From assembly GCF_006384255.1 (NCBI RefSeq), contig NZ_VCED01000005.1:62001-126000 (forward strand): a stretch of 64,000 nucleotides of DNA, in the 5' to 3' direction. Of the stretch, positions 16,164 to 23,135 are shown one piece after another. Each line of letters opens with the position of its first letter. The first letter of the stretch is position 1. Under the pieces are notes generated by a model that worked only from the letters and a program-made list of their open reading frames with translations, did not search any database and was not told the DNA's origin. The translations under genes were made by a program, and so were the position numbers. The DNA is from Haemophilus seminalis (lineage in GTDB: Bacteria > Pseudomonadota > Gammaproteobacteria > Enterobacterales > Pasteurellaceae).

Positions 16164-16723
16164 TGAGTAAACTTAAACCCATCAAGCCTAAAAAATGCAA
16201 GTCATGTGGCATGGAGTTTATCCCACAAAACTCTCTCCAAAAAGTCTGCTCGCCTAAATGCGCACTTGATTTAACTCGTCAAAATGCGCAAAAAGCACAA
16301 GAACGAGCAGAAAAGAAAAAACAAAGGGAACGTAAAGCTAAATTAAAAAGTCGTTCAGAATGGCTGAAAGAGGCTCAGTCAGTATTTAATAAATTTATCC
16401 GTTTACGGGATAAAGACCAGCCTTGTATAAGTTGCGGTCGGTATCATCAAGGACAATACCATGCAGGGCATTATCGGAGTGTGGGAGCGTGCCCTGAATT
16501 ACGATTTTGTGAGCTCAACGTACATAAACAATGCGCACCATGTAATGACCACAAGAGCGGCAACATTATTGAGTATCGAATCAATCTCGTTAATAAAATC
16601 GGTGCAGATAAGGTAGCTTGGCTAGAACGGCAAGACCACGAACCGAAGAAATACACCATTGAAGATTGCAAGGCGATTATTAAGTATTACAAGACAAAAA
16701 TTAAAGAGCTGGAAGGAGAGTAG
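16163..16723 (+). CDS. ninG: NinG-like recombination protein (Rap)
   Basis: It resembles the lambda NinG/Rap Holliday-junction nuclease. Zinc-type motifs are visible as C-x2-C (K-C-K-S-C-G), C-S-P-K-C, C-x2-C (C-I-S-C-G-R-Y-H) and C-A-P-C-N-D-H-K-S-G, with H-A-G-H-Y between. A lysine-rich coiled region lies near 45-65. The ATG at 16163 overlaps the previous stop (TGATG). An upstream GTG adds one residue only. The length of 186 is normal. Confidence 0.92.
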   Translation: MSKLKPIKPKKCKSCGMEFIPQNSLQKVCSPKCALDLTRQNAQKAQERAEKKKQRERKAKLKSRSEWLKEAQSVFNKFIRLRDKDQPCISCGRYHQGQYHAGHYRSVGACPELRFCELNVHKQCAPCNDHKSGNIIEYRINLVNKIGADKVAWLERQDHEPKKYTIEDCKAIIKYYKTKIKELEGE

Positions 16724-16724
16724 A

Positions 16725-17093
16725 ATGTCGTATAGCGTTGAGAGAGTATTAGAGAAGTGGGGTAATTGCTGGGGCAGAGACCGTATTGGCACAGAATACC
16801 CAAGCACCACAATTTCTATTCCTGTTTTACCTACCGTGCGCAAGGCTCACATTCGATTCTTAACTGATGACGAATGCTTAAAAATTGAGGAGCAGATTAT
16901 AAATCTACACGAGGATAGTTTGCTGCAATACCAAATCTTAATGGCGTTATACGTTCAACAAGCGAATGAACGAGATATTTGTACCGCACTTCATATTTCC
17001 CCTGCTTGTATGTATCGTGAGCGTGCTAAGGGCGTGAGATTCCTAAAAGGTGCATTTACTGGGGCGAAGATTAAATTTATGTTTTTAGGGTAG
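16725..17093 (+). CDS. Q-like late antitermination protein
   Basis: The 122-residue protein from the ATG at 16725 (preceded by AAGGAGAG) has W-G-N-C-W-G near 11-16 and a C-terminal helix-turn-helix-like part (D-I-C-T-A-L-H-I-S, then Y-R-E-R-A-K-G-V-R). This fits the short lambdoid Q-type antitermination proteins. Its expected target is the promoter and tandem terminators at 18809-18964. Unusually, HicAB and an antirepressor cassette lie between Q and that promoter. Confidence 0.78.
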   Translation: MSYSVERVLEKWGNCWGRDRIGTEYPSTTISIPVLPTVRKAHIRFLTDDECLKIEEQIINLHEDSLLQYQILMALYVQQANERDICTALHISPACMYRERAKGVRFLKGAFTGAKIKFMFLG

Positions 17094-17098
17094 GGAAG

Positions 17099-17124
17099 TG
17101 CGGTCGATTTTGACCGCATTTTTA
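17099..17124 (+). terminator. Terminator after the Q-like gene
   Basis: TGCGGTC/GACCGCA arms, formed by an inverted pair of uptake-type words, are followed by a T-rich tract a few bases after the Q stop codon. Confidence 0.75.
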
Positions 17125-17130
17125 TTACAC

Positions 17131-17174
17131 TTCATCTTGACTTGTGTGTATTTGTGTATTATAATTCATCTTGA
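17131..17174 (+). promoter_or_regulatory. hicAB promoter with direct-repeat operator
   Basis: TTGACT (17137-17142), a 17-bp spacer and TATAAT (17160-17165) form a near-consensus sigma70 promoter. The 10-mer TTCATCTTGA occurs at 17131-17140 and 17165-17174, one copy over the -35 and one over the -10 edge. These are good candidates for HicB autoregulatory sites. Confidence 0.75.
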
Positions 17175-17193
17175 TTAAGACAAAGGAGGATGC

Positions 17194-17376
17194 ATGCACT
17201 CAGGTGACTTAATCAAGGAGCTTAAAGCAAATGGTTGTTATTTTGTTAGACATGGAAAAGGTGATCATCAAATTTGGTTCTCGCCGAAAACTGGAAAGCG
17301 ATTTCCAGTTCCGCACCCCAAACAAGATTTAGCAATCGGAACTTTAAAATCCATTAAAAAATCGGCAGGGCTTTAA
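17194..17376 (+). CDS. hicA: HicA mRNA interferase toxin
   Basis: The 60-residue toxin of a type II system cleaves mRNA. It shows the HicA dsRBD-like pattern: L-I-K-E-L-K-A-N-G near 6, R-H-G-K-G-D-H-Q-I-W near 19-28 with the key histidine at 25, then P-H-P-K-Q-D-L-A-I-G-T-L. AAAGGAGG precedes the ATG. hicB follows 31 bp downstream. Confidence 0.94.
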   Translation: MHSGDLIKELKANGCYFVRHGKGDHQIWFSPKTGKRFPVPHPKQDLAIGTLKSIKKSAGL

Positions 17377-17407
17377 GCTCTGCCGAGCTTAATCGGAGGA
17401 GTATTAA

Positions 17408-17857
17408 ATGATTTTTACCGTAGGTGTTGAAACCCCAGAAAATGAAAACCAAGCATACGGAATGATCGTTCCTGCACTTTGTCAATTAGATTATGGTTGT
17501 TTTAGCGGTGCTGACGATGTTGATGATTTATTACCAATGGTGTCAGAAGCCATTACAATGATGCTTGAAGCGATGGTTGAAGATGGTTTTGATCTTACCA
17601 CGCTAAAAGATAAAGGCGTAACGCACTATAAAGCCGATCCTGAATATGCTGATTTTGATACTTGGCTTTTAGTTGACGTTGATATTTCAGAATACTTAGG
17701 TAAAAAACAGCGTATTAATGTGTCTTTACCTGAATATTTATTAACGCGCATTGATCGCCGTGTTGCAGCAATGGGTAACTACTATAAAGATCGTAGCCAT
17801 TTCTTAGCAAATGCGGCGCACCGAGAATTGCATGCGCATTCAGATAAAGAAATGTAA
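17408..17857 (+). CDS. hicB: HicB antitoxin
   Basis: The 149-residue antitoxin has the partial RNase-H-like HicB domain (about 1-110, with G-M-I-V-P-A-L and a conserved acidic stretch). A C-terminal ribbon-helix-helix follows (Q-R-I-N-V-S-L-P-E-Y-L-L, then R-I-D-R-R-V). GGAGGAG precedes the ATG. It neutralises HicA and probably represses the operon through the direct repeats at 17131 and 17165. Confidence 0.92.
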   Translation: MIFTVGVETPENENQAYGMIVPALCQLDYGCFSGADDVDDLLPMVSEAITMMLEAMVEDGFDLTTLKDKGVTHYKADPEYADFDTWLLVDVDISEYLGKKQRINVSLPEYLLTRIDRRVAAMGNYYKDRSHFLANAAHRELHAHSDKEM

Positions 17858-17907
17858 TCTCTGACTACCCTTGACAAGCTCCTATTTCAAGGGTAGGATT
17901 TATCCCA

Positions 17908-18108
17908 AGGTCTCAAAAGCCTTTTACACAACGGAATTAATTCACCCCGTCAGCGTGATTTTTTTGTATCTAAAATTTGAGAATTTTACCGCCATTATAA
18001 AGTTCTCAAAGAATCAATGACCGACGGTGCGAGGAATACAATACCGAAAGGGAATAACTCCGCCAGATTGTGTACTGGTTTTGAGCCGTTGGTCGCCCAA
18101 TTATGGGT
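17908..18108 (+). ncRNA. c4-like antisense RNA and target leader B
   Basis: The first element has CTCAAAA (17913-17919) and TACACAA (17926-17932). An ACGG/CCGT hairpin with GATTTTTTT follows. The second element is enclosed by GACCGACGG/CCGTTGGTC (18019-18027 and 18086-18094). It displays TTGTGTA (18068-18074) in a hairpin loop, then TTTTGAG (18079-18085), both complementary to the first element. A CCCA/TGGG hairpin (18096-18107) precedes the antirepressor ribosome site. Both pairings differ from copies A and C but are conserved as pairings. Confidence 0.74.
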
Positions 18109-18141
18109 AAATTATCAATCCTCTCAAAAAGGAAATACACA

Positions 18142-18783
18142 ATGAAAAATCAAGTTCAATTTTCAGCATTTACTTTCAAATCTAATTCTGTTCGAGTCAT
18201 CACTGATAAAAATCAGGAGCCTTGGTTTTGTGCGAATGATGTTTGCGATATTCTCGGTTACTCAAACCCACGTGATGCTATTTCAAAACACTGTAAAGCA
18301 GGGGGTGTAGCGAAACGCGACACCCCTACCAAAAGTGCGGTGCAAGAAATGACATTCATCAATGAACCAAATCTTTACCGCCTGATCATCAAATCTCGTA
18401 AACCAGAAGCTGAACCATTTGAAGCGTGGGTATTTGAAGAAGTTCTTCCGCAAATTCGTAAAACAGGAAAATATCAACTTCAACCGCAACAGTTATCTTT
18501 GCCTGAGCCTGAAAAGAAATACACGTTTGAATTTACTGAGTATGAACTTGAACAGCTCGTTTGGCTTTGGTGCGGACATAAACAAATGAACACTCTACTT
18601 GGAGATATGATTAAGCCGTTAGAAACGATCGGCTCTTATTTCACAGGAATGGTAATCAGCCATCATCAAGAATATCAACGCCAATACAAAAACACGCTCC
18701 CAACTATTCAAAAATTGATTCAGCCATTTAAGGCATCTAATCGAATGAACTGGGAAAGAGCGAAAAACCTCATCGCCCAATAA
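18142..18783 (+). CDS. Bro-N antirepressor B
   Basis: The 213-residue protein starts at the ATG preceded by AAAAAGGAAATACAC. Its N-terminal Bro-N domain has [13 protein letters not shown], then [10 protein letters not shown], and ends with [10 protein letters not shown]. The C-terminal 100 residues differ from antirepressor A at only a few positions, while the DNA differs mostly at silent positions. The C-terminal part probably contacts the repressor or forms oligomers. It is under a c4-like leader. Confidence 0.85.
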   Translation: MKNQVQFSAFTFKSNSVRVITDKNQEPWFCANDVCDILGYSNPRDAISKHCKAGGVAKRDTPTKSAVQEMTFINEPNLYRLIIKSRKPEAEPFEAWVFEEVLPQIRKTGKYQLQPQQLSLPEPEKKYTFEFTEYELEQLVWLWCGHKQMNTLLGDMIKPLETIGSYFTGMVISHHQEYQRQYKNTLPTIQKLIQPFKASNRMNWERAKNLIAQ

Positions 18784-18808
18784 AACACCGAAAAATTTAT
18801 AAAAACAC

Positions 18809-18837
18809 TTGATTACTTGCAAGTGAAAGTGTACTAT
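18809..18837 (+). promoter_or_regulatory. Late promoter, pR'-like
   Basis: TTGATT (18809-18814), 17 bp and TACTAT (18832-18837) form a promoter. Two terminators follow before the lysis genes, the arrangement expected of a Q-dependent late promoter. A palindrome ACTTGCAAGT lies in the spacer. Confidence 0.65.
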
Positions 18838-18888
18838 ATTAGGTAAGTTGCGGTTTTAGCGCACAGCAAACGCACAAAAGAATTTTAC

Positions 18889-18964
18889 AGCCCTGATCGG
18901 AAACGGTCGGGGCTTTTTTGTATGCAAAAGAAAAGCCGAGGTGGTGGAACACTTCGGCTTTTTT
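18889..18964 (+). terminator. Tandem tR'-like terminators
   Basis: The first hairpin (AGCCC...GGGCT with TTTTTT, 18889-18919) and the second (GCCGA/TCGGC with TTTTTT, 18935-18964) both lie between the late promoter and the first late gene. Without antitermination they should give a short leader RNA of about 75 to 120 nt. Confidence 0.78.
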
Positions 18965-18999
18965 CATTCCTGTTAAGTTCGATTTAAAGGAACGAATTT

Positions 19000-19161
19000 A
19001 TGATTAAGTATACACCAAAACATCAAGTTAAGGTAGGTGGGAAAATGTCAGAAAAAGCAGCAGATAAAGTTGGAAATAAATTAGCTAATGCCGCACTCAT
19101 TATTACTACTTGTTGGGGTATAAGCGCAATTATTTTTGCGGTAGCTTATTTTGTTAAATAA
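19000..19161 (+). CDS. Small membrane protein upstream of tRNA (53 aa)
   Basis: The product starts MIKYTPKHQVKVGGKMSEKA and ends in a 20-residue hydrophobic helix (I-I-T-T-C-W-G-I-S-A-I-I-F-A-V-A-Y). AAAGGAACG precedes the ATG. An internal ATG at residue 16 is an alternative start. It is the first late gene; with a single C-terminal span it could be a pinholin-like or antiholin-like factor, but that is conjecture. Confidence 0.6.
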   Translation: MIKYTPKHQVKVGGKMSEKAADKVGNKLANAALIITTCWGISAIIFAVAYFVK

Positions 19162-19193
19162 TCTCTAGTTGTTAATACGACTAGGGTATCAAT

Positions 19194-19267
19194 AAGGGCG
19201 TAGTCTAATGGTAAGACAGCGGTCTCCAAAACCGCTAATCGAGGTTCGATTCCTTGCGCCTTTGCCA
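19194..19267 (+). tRNA. tRNA-Trp (CCA), phage-encoded
   Basis: A full cloverleaf can be drawn: acceptor AAGGGCG/CGCCTTT with one G-U, D arm GTCT/AGAC with a short loop holding GGT, anticodon stem GCGGT/ACCGC with loop CTCCAAA (anticodon CCA), T arm CGAGG/CCTTG with loop TTCGATT, and an encoded CCA end. It lies in the late operon between a small membrane gene and the holin. Confidence 0.9.
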
Positions 19268-19273
19268 CATCAC

Positions 19274-19301
19274 AAGCTCACGTTAATACGTGGGCTTTTT
19301 T
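19274..19301 (+). terminator. Terminator after tRNA-Trp
   Basis: A GCTCACG/CGTGGGC stem with a T6 tail starts nine bases after the tRNA. It probably defines the tRNA 3' end while antiterminated transcription continues into the lysis genes. Confidence 0.75.
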
Positions 19302-19331
19302 ATTGCCCTGAAAATGGGGTGGAGTATGAAA

Positions 19332-19583
19332 ATGTTTAAAGACCCTGGAAGTCAAGCTTATGTATGGTCAGGGTTTTCTAGTGTACTGGCTTGGTTAGGC
19401 GATCAGAATAACCTTATGTTGCTTAGTTTGGCTATTGGTATTTTGACCGCACTTGTTAATGTCTATTCAAAATTTGTCGAATGGCGAATGATGAAAAGAG
19501 AAAATAAGCGCAAGGAAGAAATACATAAGGTGCGCATGGAACGGTTAAAACGAGGGCTACCTGATGAAATTAGCGAGGACTAG
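19332..19583 (+). CDS. Holin
   Basis: The 83-residue protein has two hydrophobic segments (about 10-25 and 28-48: V-W-S-G-F-S-S-V-L-A-W-L, then L-M-L-L-S-L-A-I-G-I-L-T-A-L) and a highly basic C-terminus (M-K-R-E-N-K-R-K, R-L-K-R-G). This matches phage holins of the HP1 type in size and position. I chose the ATG at 19332 because GGAG lies seven bases upstream; ATG at 19326 is too close. It overlaps the endolysin gene by 20 bp. Confidence 0.82.
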   Translation: MFKDPGSQAYVWSGFSSVLAWLGDQNNLMLLSLAIGILTALVNVYSKFVEWRMMKRENKRKEEIHKVRMERLKRGLPDEISED

Positions 19584-20118
19584 AACCACGCTTGGTGCAA
19601 CAGGATTTGTCTGTGCAGTATCGAGCATTATTACGTTGATGTATGCGCAGTTTGGTGAGGAGCTTATCCTTAGCCCTAAGGGTGCAGAGATTATTGGCAA
19701 TGCGGAAGGTTGCAGACGAGACCCGTACAAATGCCCATCCGATGTTTTAACTGTTGGTATTGGCTCAACAGCATATAGCGGTCAACCTGTCGATCCAAAG
19801 CACCGATACACAGATTTAGAGATTGCGGAGCGATGGAAAAATGATATTCAAGTTGCCGAAAAATGTGTGCTGAATTATGGCAATGGCCGAGCATTGCCTC
19901 AGTCTGTTTTTGATTCAGCCGTATCGATTACCTTTAATGCAGGTTGTGGCGCTGTTCGCAACTCAACCTTATTCAAACAATTGCGAGCAGGGAACTATCA
20001 CCAAGCCTGTTATGAATATCCTAAATGGGTATATGCAGGCGGAAAGATATTACCTGGCTTAGTCTCTCGTCGAGAAAAAGAGAAAGCATTATGTTTAGCC
20101 GATTTGAAACAGCCTTAA
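19564..20118 (+). CDS. SAR endolysin, glycoside hydrolase 24 lysozyme
   Basis: It degrades peptidoglycan during lysis. The N-terminal 30 residues form a weakly hydrophobic signal-anchor-release segment (G-A-T-G-F-V-C-A-V-S-S-I-I-T-L-M-Y-A). The catalytic triad follows the E-8aa-C/D-5aa-T rule: E48, C57 and T63 (N-A-E-G, K-C-P, L-T-V-G-I-G-S-T). The 184 residues match R21/P1 Lyz-type enzymes. It would be membrane-tethered and activated when the holin depolarises the membrane. Confidence 0.93.
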   Translation: MKLARTRTTLGATGFVCAVSSIITLMYAQFGEELILSPKGAEIIGNAEGCRRDPYKCPSDVLTVGIGSTAYSGQPVDPKHRYTDLEIAERWKNDIQVAEKCVLNYGNGRALPQSVFDSAVSITFNAGCGAVRNSTLFKQLRAGNYHQACYEYPKWVYAGGKILPGLVSRREKEKALCLADLKQP

Positions 20119-20426
20119 AGCTAACCGCACTTTGCTTGATTTTGGGCTTGTGCGGTTGGACTTGGTATCAATCTCAGAAGATAAGTAGCTTAAAGGCCGA
20201 GAACCAAGCACAAGCCCAAACCATCCAGCAACAAGAAGATGCGAACAAGGCATTGACCATTGCTCTACAACAAGAGCGTGATGCAGTCATTGAGCAACAG
20301 CAACGTAATGATGAAATAGAAAGGATAGCAACAGAAAATGCTGAATCAGTTAAAACAATCATTAAGACACAACCTTGTGCTCACACTCGTTTGCCTCAGT
20401 CTGCTCTTGACCGCCTGTACAAATAA
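20091..20426 (+). CDS. Rz-like inner-membrane spanin
   Basis: The 111-residue protein begins [20 protein letters not shown], an N-terminal anchor, and continues as a Q/E/A-rich coiled coil (about 30-90). It fits i-spanins, which join an outer-membrane partner to fuse the membranes at the end of lysis. It overlaps the endolysin by 28 bp, and the Rz1-like gene overlaps its last 89 bp in another frame. Confidence 0.85.
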   Translation: MFSRFETALKLTALCLILGLCGWTWYQSQKISSLKAENQAQAQTIQQQEDANKALTIALQQERDAVIEQQQRNDEIERIATENAESVKTIIKTQPCAHTRLPQSALDRLYK

Positions 20427-20616
20427 GGTCACGACCAAAGCAGAATATATTTACCCACCTCAAGCCTACACTGCACCTTGTGTTAAAACAGCGTTTACTG
20501 GTGAGACATATGGTGATGTAGTCATACAACTTGTTAAGGTAACAGCAGAGCGAGATAAGTGCGCAAGCCAAATAGATAATATTCGTAAATTTGTAGAGAA
20601 AAATAAGAAAAATTAA
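20338..20616 (+). CDS. Rz1-like outer-membrane lipoprotein spanin
   Basis: The product has a lipoprotein signal ending L-L-L-T-A-C near residue 27, a proline-containing stretch ([11 protein letters not shown]) and a short helical tail. It starts inside the Rz-like gene in a different frame, the classical embedded arrangement. At 92 residues it is longer than lambda Rz1, with an extended C-terminus. Confidence 0.85.
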   Translation: MLNQLKQSLRHNLVLTLVCLSLLLTACTNKVTTKAEYIYPPQAYTAPCVKTAFTGETYGDVVIQLVKVTAERDKCASQIDNIRKFVEKNKKN

Positions 20617-20708
20617 AGACGGGGCTAGTGCTAGACACTATCGGAGGAAATAGTCGGAGAGTGTACATACCCGATTTCTTAGCGCTCTCGTGAGTTTAAG
20701 CTAGACCG
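20617..20708. other. Non-coding stretch after lysis genes
   Basis: I see no gene. The sequence contains GTGCTAGACACTATCGGAGG and a related AGTCGGAGAGTG stretch. A packaging site near the lysis-terminase junction is possible by position, but nothing here identifies cos or pac. Confidence 0.35.
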
Positions 20709-20732
20709 AAAAAAAGCCCAACAAGGGCTTTT
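20709..20732 (-). terminator. Terminator of the RelE/XRE operon
   Basis: AAGCCC/GGGCTT arms are followed by T7 on the minus strand, just after the stop at 20735. Confidence 0.8.
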
Positions 20733-20734
20733 GT

Positions 20735-21082
20735 TTAGAAATCTAATTGACTTGGATTGATGCCAAGAGCATTTGCCATTTTTATGCGAGTTGTTTTCCG
20801 CAAGGTCTGTGAATTTTCGTGTTGCGAATAAGCTGCTTGAGAGATGCCTAAGCGTCCTGCAACTTGCACTTGTGTTAAACCTAAGTGTTCACGCCAAGCG
20901 CGCAATGCAGAATAATCGTTTAATAACGCTAATTTGGCGACAGATTCAGGGATACCTGTTTCAATAGGGTCTGAAAAATTAGCTTTTTGTTTTAGCCAGT
21001 TAAGCGTGGCAATTGGCATAACAGCAAAAGCAGGTACGCCTTGCTCATTATTAATATATTGAATATTAGTAAGTGCGTTCAT
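20735..21082 (-). CDS. XRE-family antitoxin
   Basis: The 115-residue protein has an N-terminal region (about 1-60) that probably binds the toxin and a C-terminal helix-turn-helix (L-T-Q-V-Q-V-A-G-R-L-G-I-S-Q-A-A-Y-S-Q-H-E). The toxin gene precedes it and overlaps it by 17 bp, as in HigBA-type pairs. I chose the ATG at 21082; one at 21103 lies farther inside the toxin gene. It should neutralise the toxin and repress the promoter at 21347-21375. Confidence 0.85.
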   Translation of the reverse strand: MNALTNIQYINNEQGVPAFAVMPIATLNWLKQKANFSDPIETGIPESVAKLALLNDYSALRAWREHLGLTQVQVAGRLGISQAAYSQHENSQTLRKTTRIKMANALGINPSQLDF

Positions 21083-21317
21083 CTCTTTTTTTAACCTCTT
21101 CAATAGATACGATATTCATCGTATTGCCAACGATATTAAAGAAAACACGATAATCACCAACACGGTAACGATATTCGTAAGTGTGATTGGTCAGTGCTTT
21201 GATATTAGAACAATCGGGAAAGGTTTTAAGCGATTCACATTTTTCAATTATATGTGCTTTTGTTGGAATCTTTCTCAATTGTTTTAATGCTTTTGGCTGA
21301 TAGATGATTTCTTTCAT
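21066..21317 (-). CDS. RelE/ParE-family toxin
   Basis: The 83 residues match the RelE/ParE fold: I-Y-Q-P-K-A-L-K-Q-L-R-K-I-P near 5-18, then a helix, and Y-R-Y-R-V-G-D-Y-R-V-F-F near 49-60, where basic residues act on ribosome-bound mRNA in RelE-type toxins. The final strand is I-V-S-I-E-E-V-K-K-R. The pair sits between the lysis genes and terminase, facing against the late operon, with its own promoter and terminator. Confidence 0.88.
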   Translation of the reverse strand: MKEIIYQPKALKQLRKIPTKAHIIEKCESLKTFPDCSNIKALTNHTYEYRYRVGDYRVFFNIVGNTMNIVSIEEVKKRDERTY

Positions 21318-21346
21318 AGCTAAAGTATTACGTTTAATTAATAAGT

Positions 21347-21375
21347 ATTTTATAGGTTTTATAAGTTTTATTCAA
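21347..21375 (-). promoter_or_regulatory. Promoter of the RelE/XRE pair
   Basis: Read leftward, TTGAAT (21375-21370), 17 bp and TAAAAT (21352-21347) give a sigma70-type promoter about 30 bp from the toxin start. AT-rich imperfect repeats around it may be operators. Confidence 0.6.
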
Positions 21376-21394
21376 GTTATTTTAAGGATTTTCT

Positions 21395-21898
21395 ATGTCA
21401 GACGTGAAAGGAAAATCCACGTCTGATGGCGTGGGGAAGTTAACTGATAAACAAAAGCGATTTGTTGAAGAATATCTTGTTGATTTAAATGCAACGCAAG
21501 CTGCGATTAGAGCAGGATATAGTGAGCAAACAGCCTATTCAATCGGACAGCGGTTGTTGAAAAAAGTTGAAGTGCAAGAGGCAATTCAACAAGCCCAAAA
21601 CAAGCGGTCGGAACGCACACAAATCACCCAAGACGAAGTGATTCGTCGCTTAATTGAAAATGTGGATATTTCAATGGGTAAGAAAGCAACGGTTATCACC
21701 ATTCCAAGCAAAAGCGAAAATGGTGGAGTGGTAGGCAATGATGTAGCACAGTTTGTGTATGAACCTTCTGCGGCAAATAAAGCGTTGGAGTTACTTGGTA
21801 AACATTTGGGTATCTTCAAAGACGGTGTCGATATTACTTCAGGTGGCAAACCATTACAGCCAACTATTATCGAACTTGTCGGGGTAAGCAGTGAGTAA
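21395..21898 (+). CDS. Terminase small subunit
   Basis: The DNA-packaging recognition protein matches the Terminase_2 family: L-T-D-K-Q-K-R-F-V-E-E-Y-L near 17-29, then N-A-T-Q-A-A-I-R-A-G-Y-S near 32-43. It has 167 residues. AAGGATTTTCT precedes the ATG. It overlaps the large subunit by 8 bp and begins the structural operon. Confidence 0.93.
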   Translation: MSDVKGKSTSDGVGKLTDKQKRFVEEYLVDLNATQAAIRAGYSEQTAYSIGQRLLKKVEVQEAIQQAQNKRSERTQITQDEVIRRLIENVDISMGKKATVITIPSKSENGGVVGNDVAQFVYEPSAANKALELLGKHLGIFKDGVDITSGGKPLQPTIIELVGVSSE

Positions 21899-23126
21899 AG
21901 TGCAGCTTTCTATTCCTGCCAAATTGATTGATGTATTCAAAGGTGAATGCCGTTATCGCGGTGCTTATGGCGGACGTGGCTCTGCCAAAACACGCACCTT
22001 TGCTTTAATGACGGCTGTTTGGGCGTATAAGCGAGATATGGCAGGCGACAGCGGTGTGATTTTATGCGCCCGTGAGTTTATGAATTCATTGGAGGAGTCT
22101 TCGCTTGAAGAGGTAAAACAGGCGATTCGCTCAACAGAATGGCTGTTGCCACATTTTATTATTGGTGAGAAATTTATTAAAACCAGAAGCGGTCGGATTT
22201 CTTACGTTTTTGCAGGCTTAAGGCATAACCTTGATAGCATTAAATCCAAAGCCCGAATTTTGCTGGCGTGGGTAGAAGAAGCGGAAACCGTTAGTGAAAT
22301 GGCGTGGCAGAAATTAGAGCCAACGGTGCGTGAGCATCAATCTGAAATTTGGGTAACGTGGAACCCTGAAAAACGAGGTTCGGCAACTGATGAACGATTT
22401 CGACAGCATAAGCCTGAAAACAGTAAGATTGTAGAAATGAACTACCACGACAATCCGTGGTTTCCTGCTGAGCTTGAGCAAACACGTCTGGCAGACAAGC
22501 AGCGTCTCGATGATGCTACTTATCGTTGGATTTGGCAAGGTGATTATCTCGAACAATCTGAAGCACAGATATTCCGTGATAAGTTCAAAGAACTGATGTT
22601 TACGCCGCAATCTGATTTCAACGGTCCATATTACGGATTAGACTTTGGTTTTGCGAACGACCCGACTGCTGCGGTGAAATGCTGGGTGTTCAACAATGAT
22701 TTATATATTGAATATGAAGCGGGCAAAGTGCGGTTAGAGTTGGACGAAACGGCAGAATTTATCACACAACGTATTCCTGAATTTGCTCAACATAAAGTGC
22801 GGGCTGATTCGGCTCGACCTGAGTCGATTAGTTACCTTAGACGACACGGTGTGCCGCAAATGGAAGGTGTGAAAAAATGGCAAGGCTCGGTTGAAGATGG
22901 TATTGAGCATATCAAGTCTTACAACAAGGTGTACATTCACCCACGTTGCAAAGAGACGCTCAATGAATTTCGCTTATACAGCTACAAAACAGACCGTTTG
23001 TCAGGTGATGTGTTACCACAGATTATCGATGCAAATAACCATTACATTGATGCATTGCGGTATGCCTTAACGCCTTTGATTAAGAAACGAGGCGATTTTA
23101 AACAAACCAGCCTCAAACTCTATTAA
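21891..23126 (+). CDS. Terminase large subunit
   Basis: This is the packaging motor. The Walker A variant is G-G-R-G-S-A-K-T-R at 27-35 and Walker B is L-L-A-W-V-E-E-A-E-T near 125. The nuclease half has G-L-D-F-G-F-A-N-D-P near 245 and N-H-Y-I-D-A-L-R-Y-A near 385, typical of Terminase_3-type RNase-H-like nucleases. Start is GTG overlapping the small-subunit stop region. The 411 residues are normal. Confidence 0.95.
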   Translation: MSKVQLSIPAKLIDVFKGECRYRGAYGGRGSAKTRTFALMTAVWAYKRDMAGDSGVILCAREFMNSLEESSLEEVKQAIRSTEWLLPHFIIGEKFIKTRSGRISYVFAGLRHNLDSIKSKARILLAWVEEAETVSEMAWQKLEPTVREHQSEIWVTWNPEKRGSATDERFRQHKPENSKIVEMNYHDNPWFPAELEQTRLADKQRLDDATYRWIWQGDYLEQSEAQIFRDKFKELMFTPQSDFNGPYYGLDFGFANDPTAAVKCWVFNNDLYIEYEAGKVRLELDETAEFITQRIPEFAQHKVRADSARPESISYLRRHGVPQMEGVKKWQGSVEDGIEHIKSYNKVYIHPRCKETLNEFRLYSYKTDRLSGDVLPQIIDANNHYIDALRYALTPLIKKRGDFKQTSLKLY

Positions 23127-23135
23127 GGATTCACT

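Noticed and set aside
20617-20708. cos packaging site
   Set aside because: The position before terminase is suggestive, but I see no paired nicking sites or terminase-binding repeats to support it.
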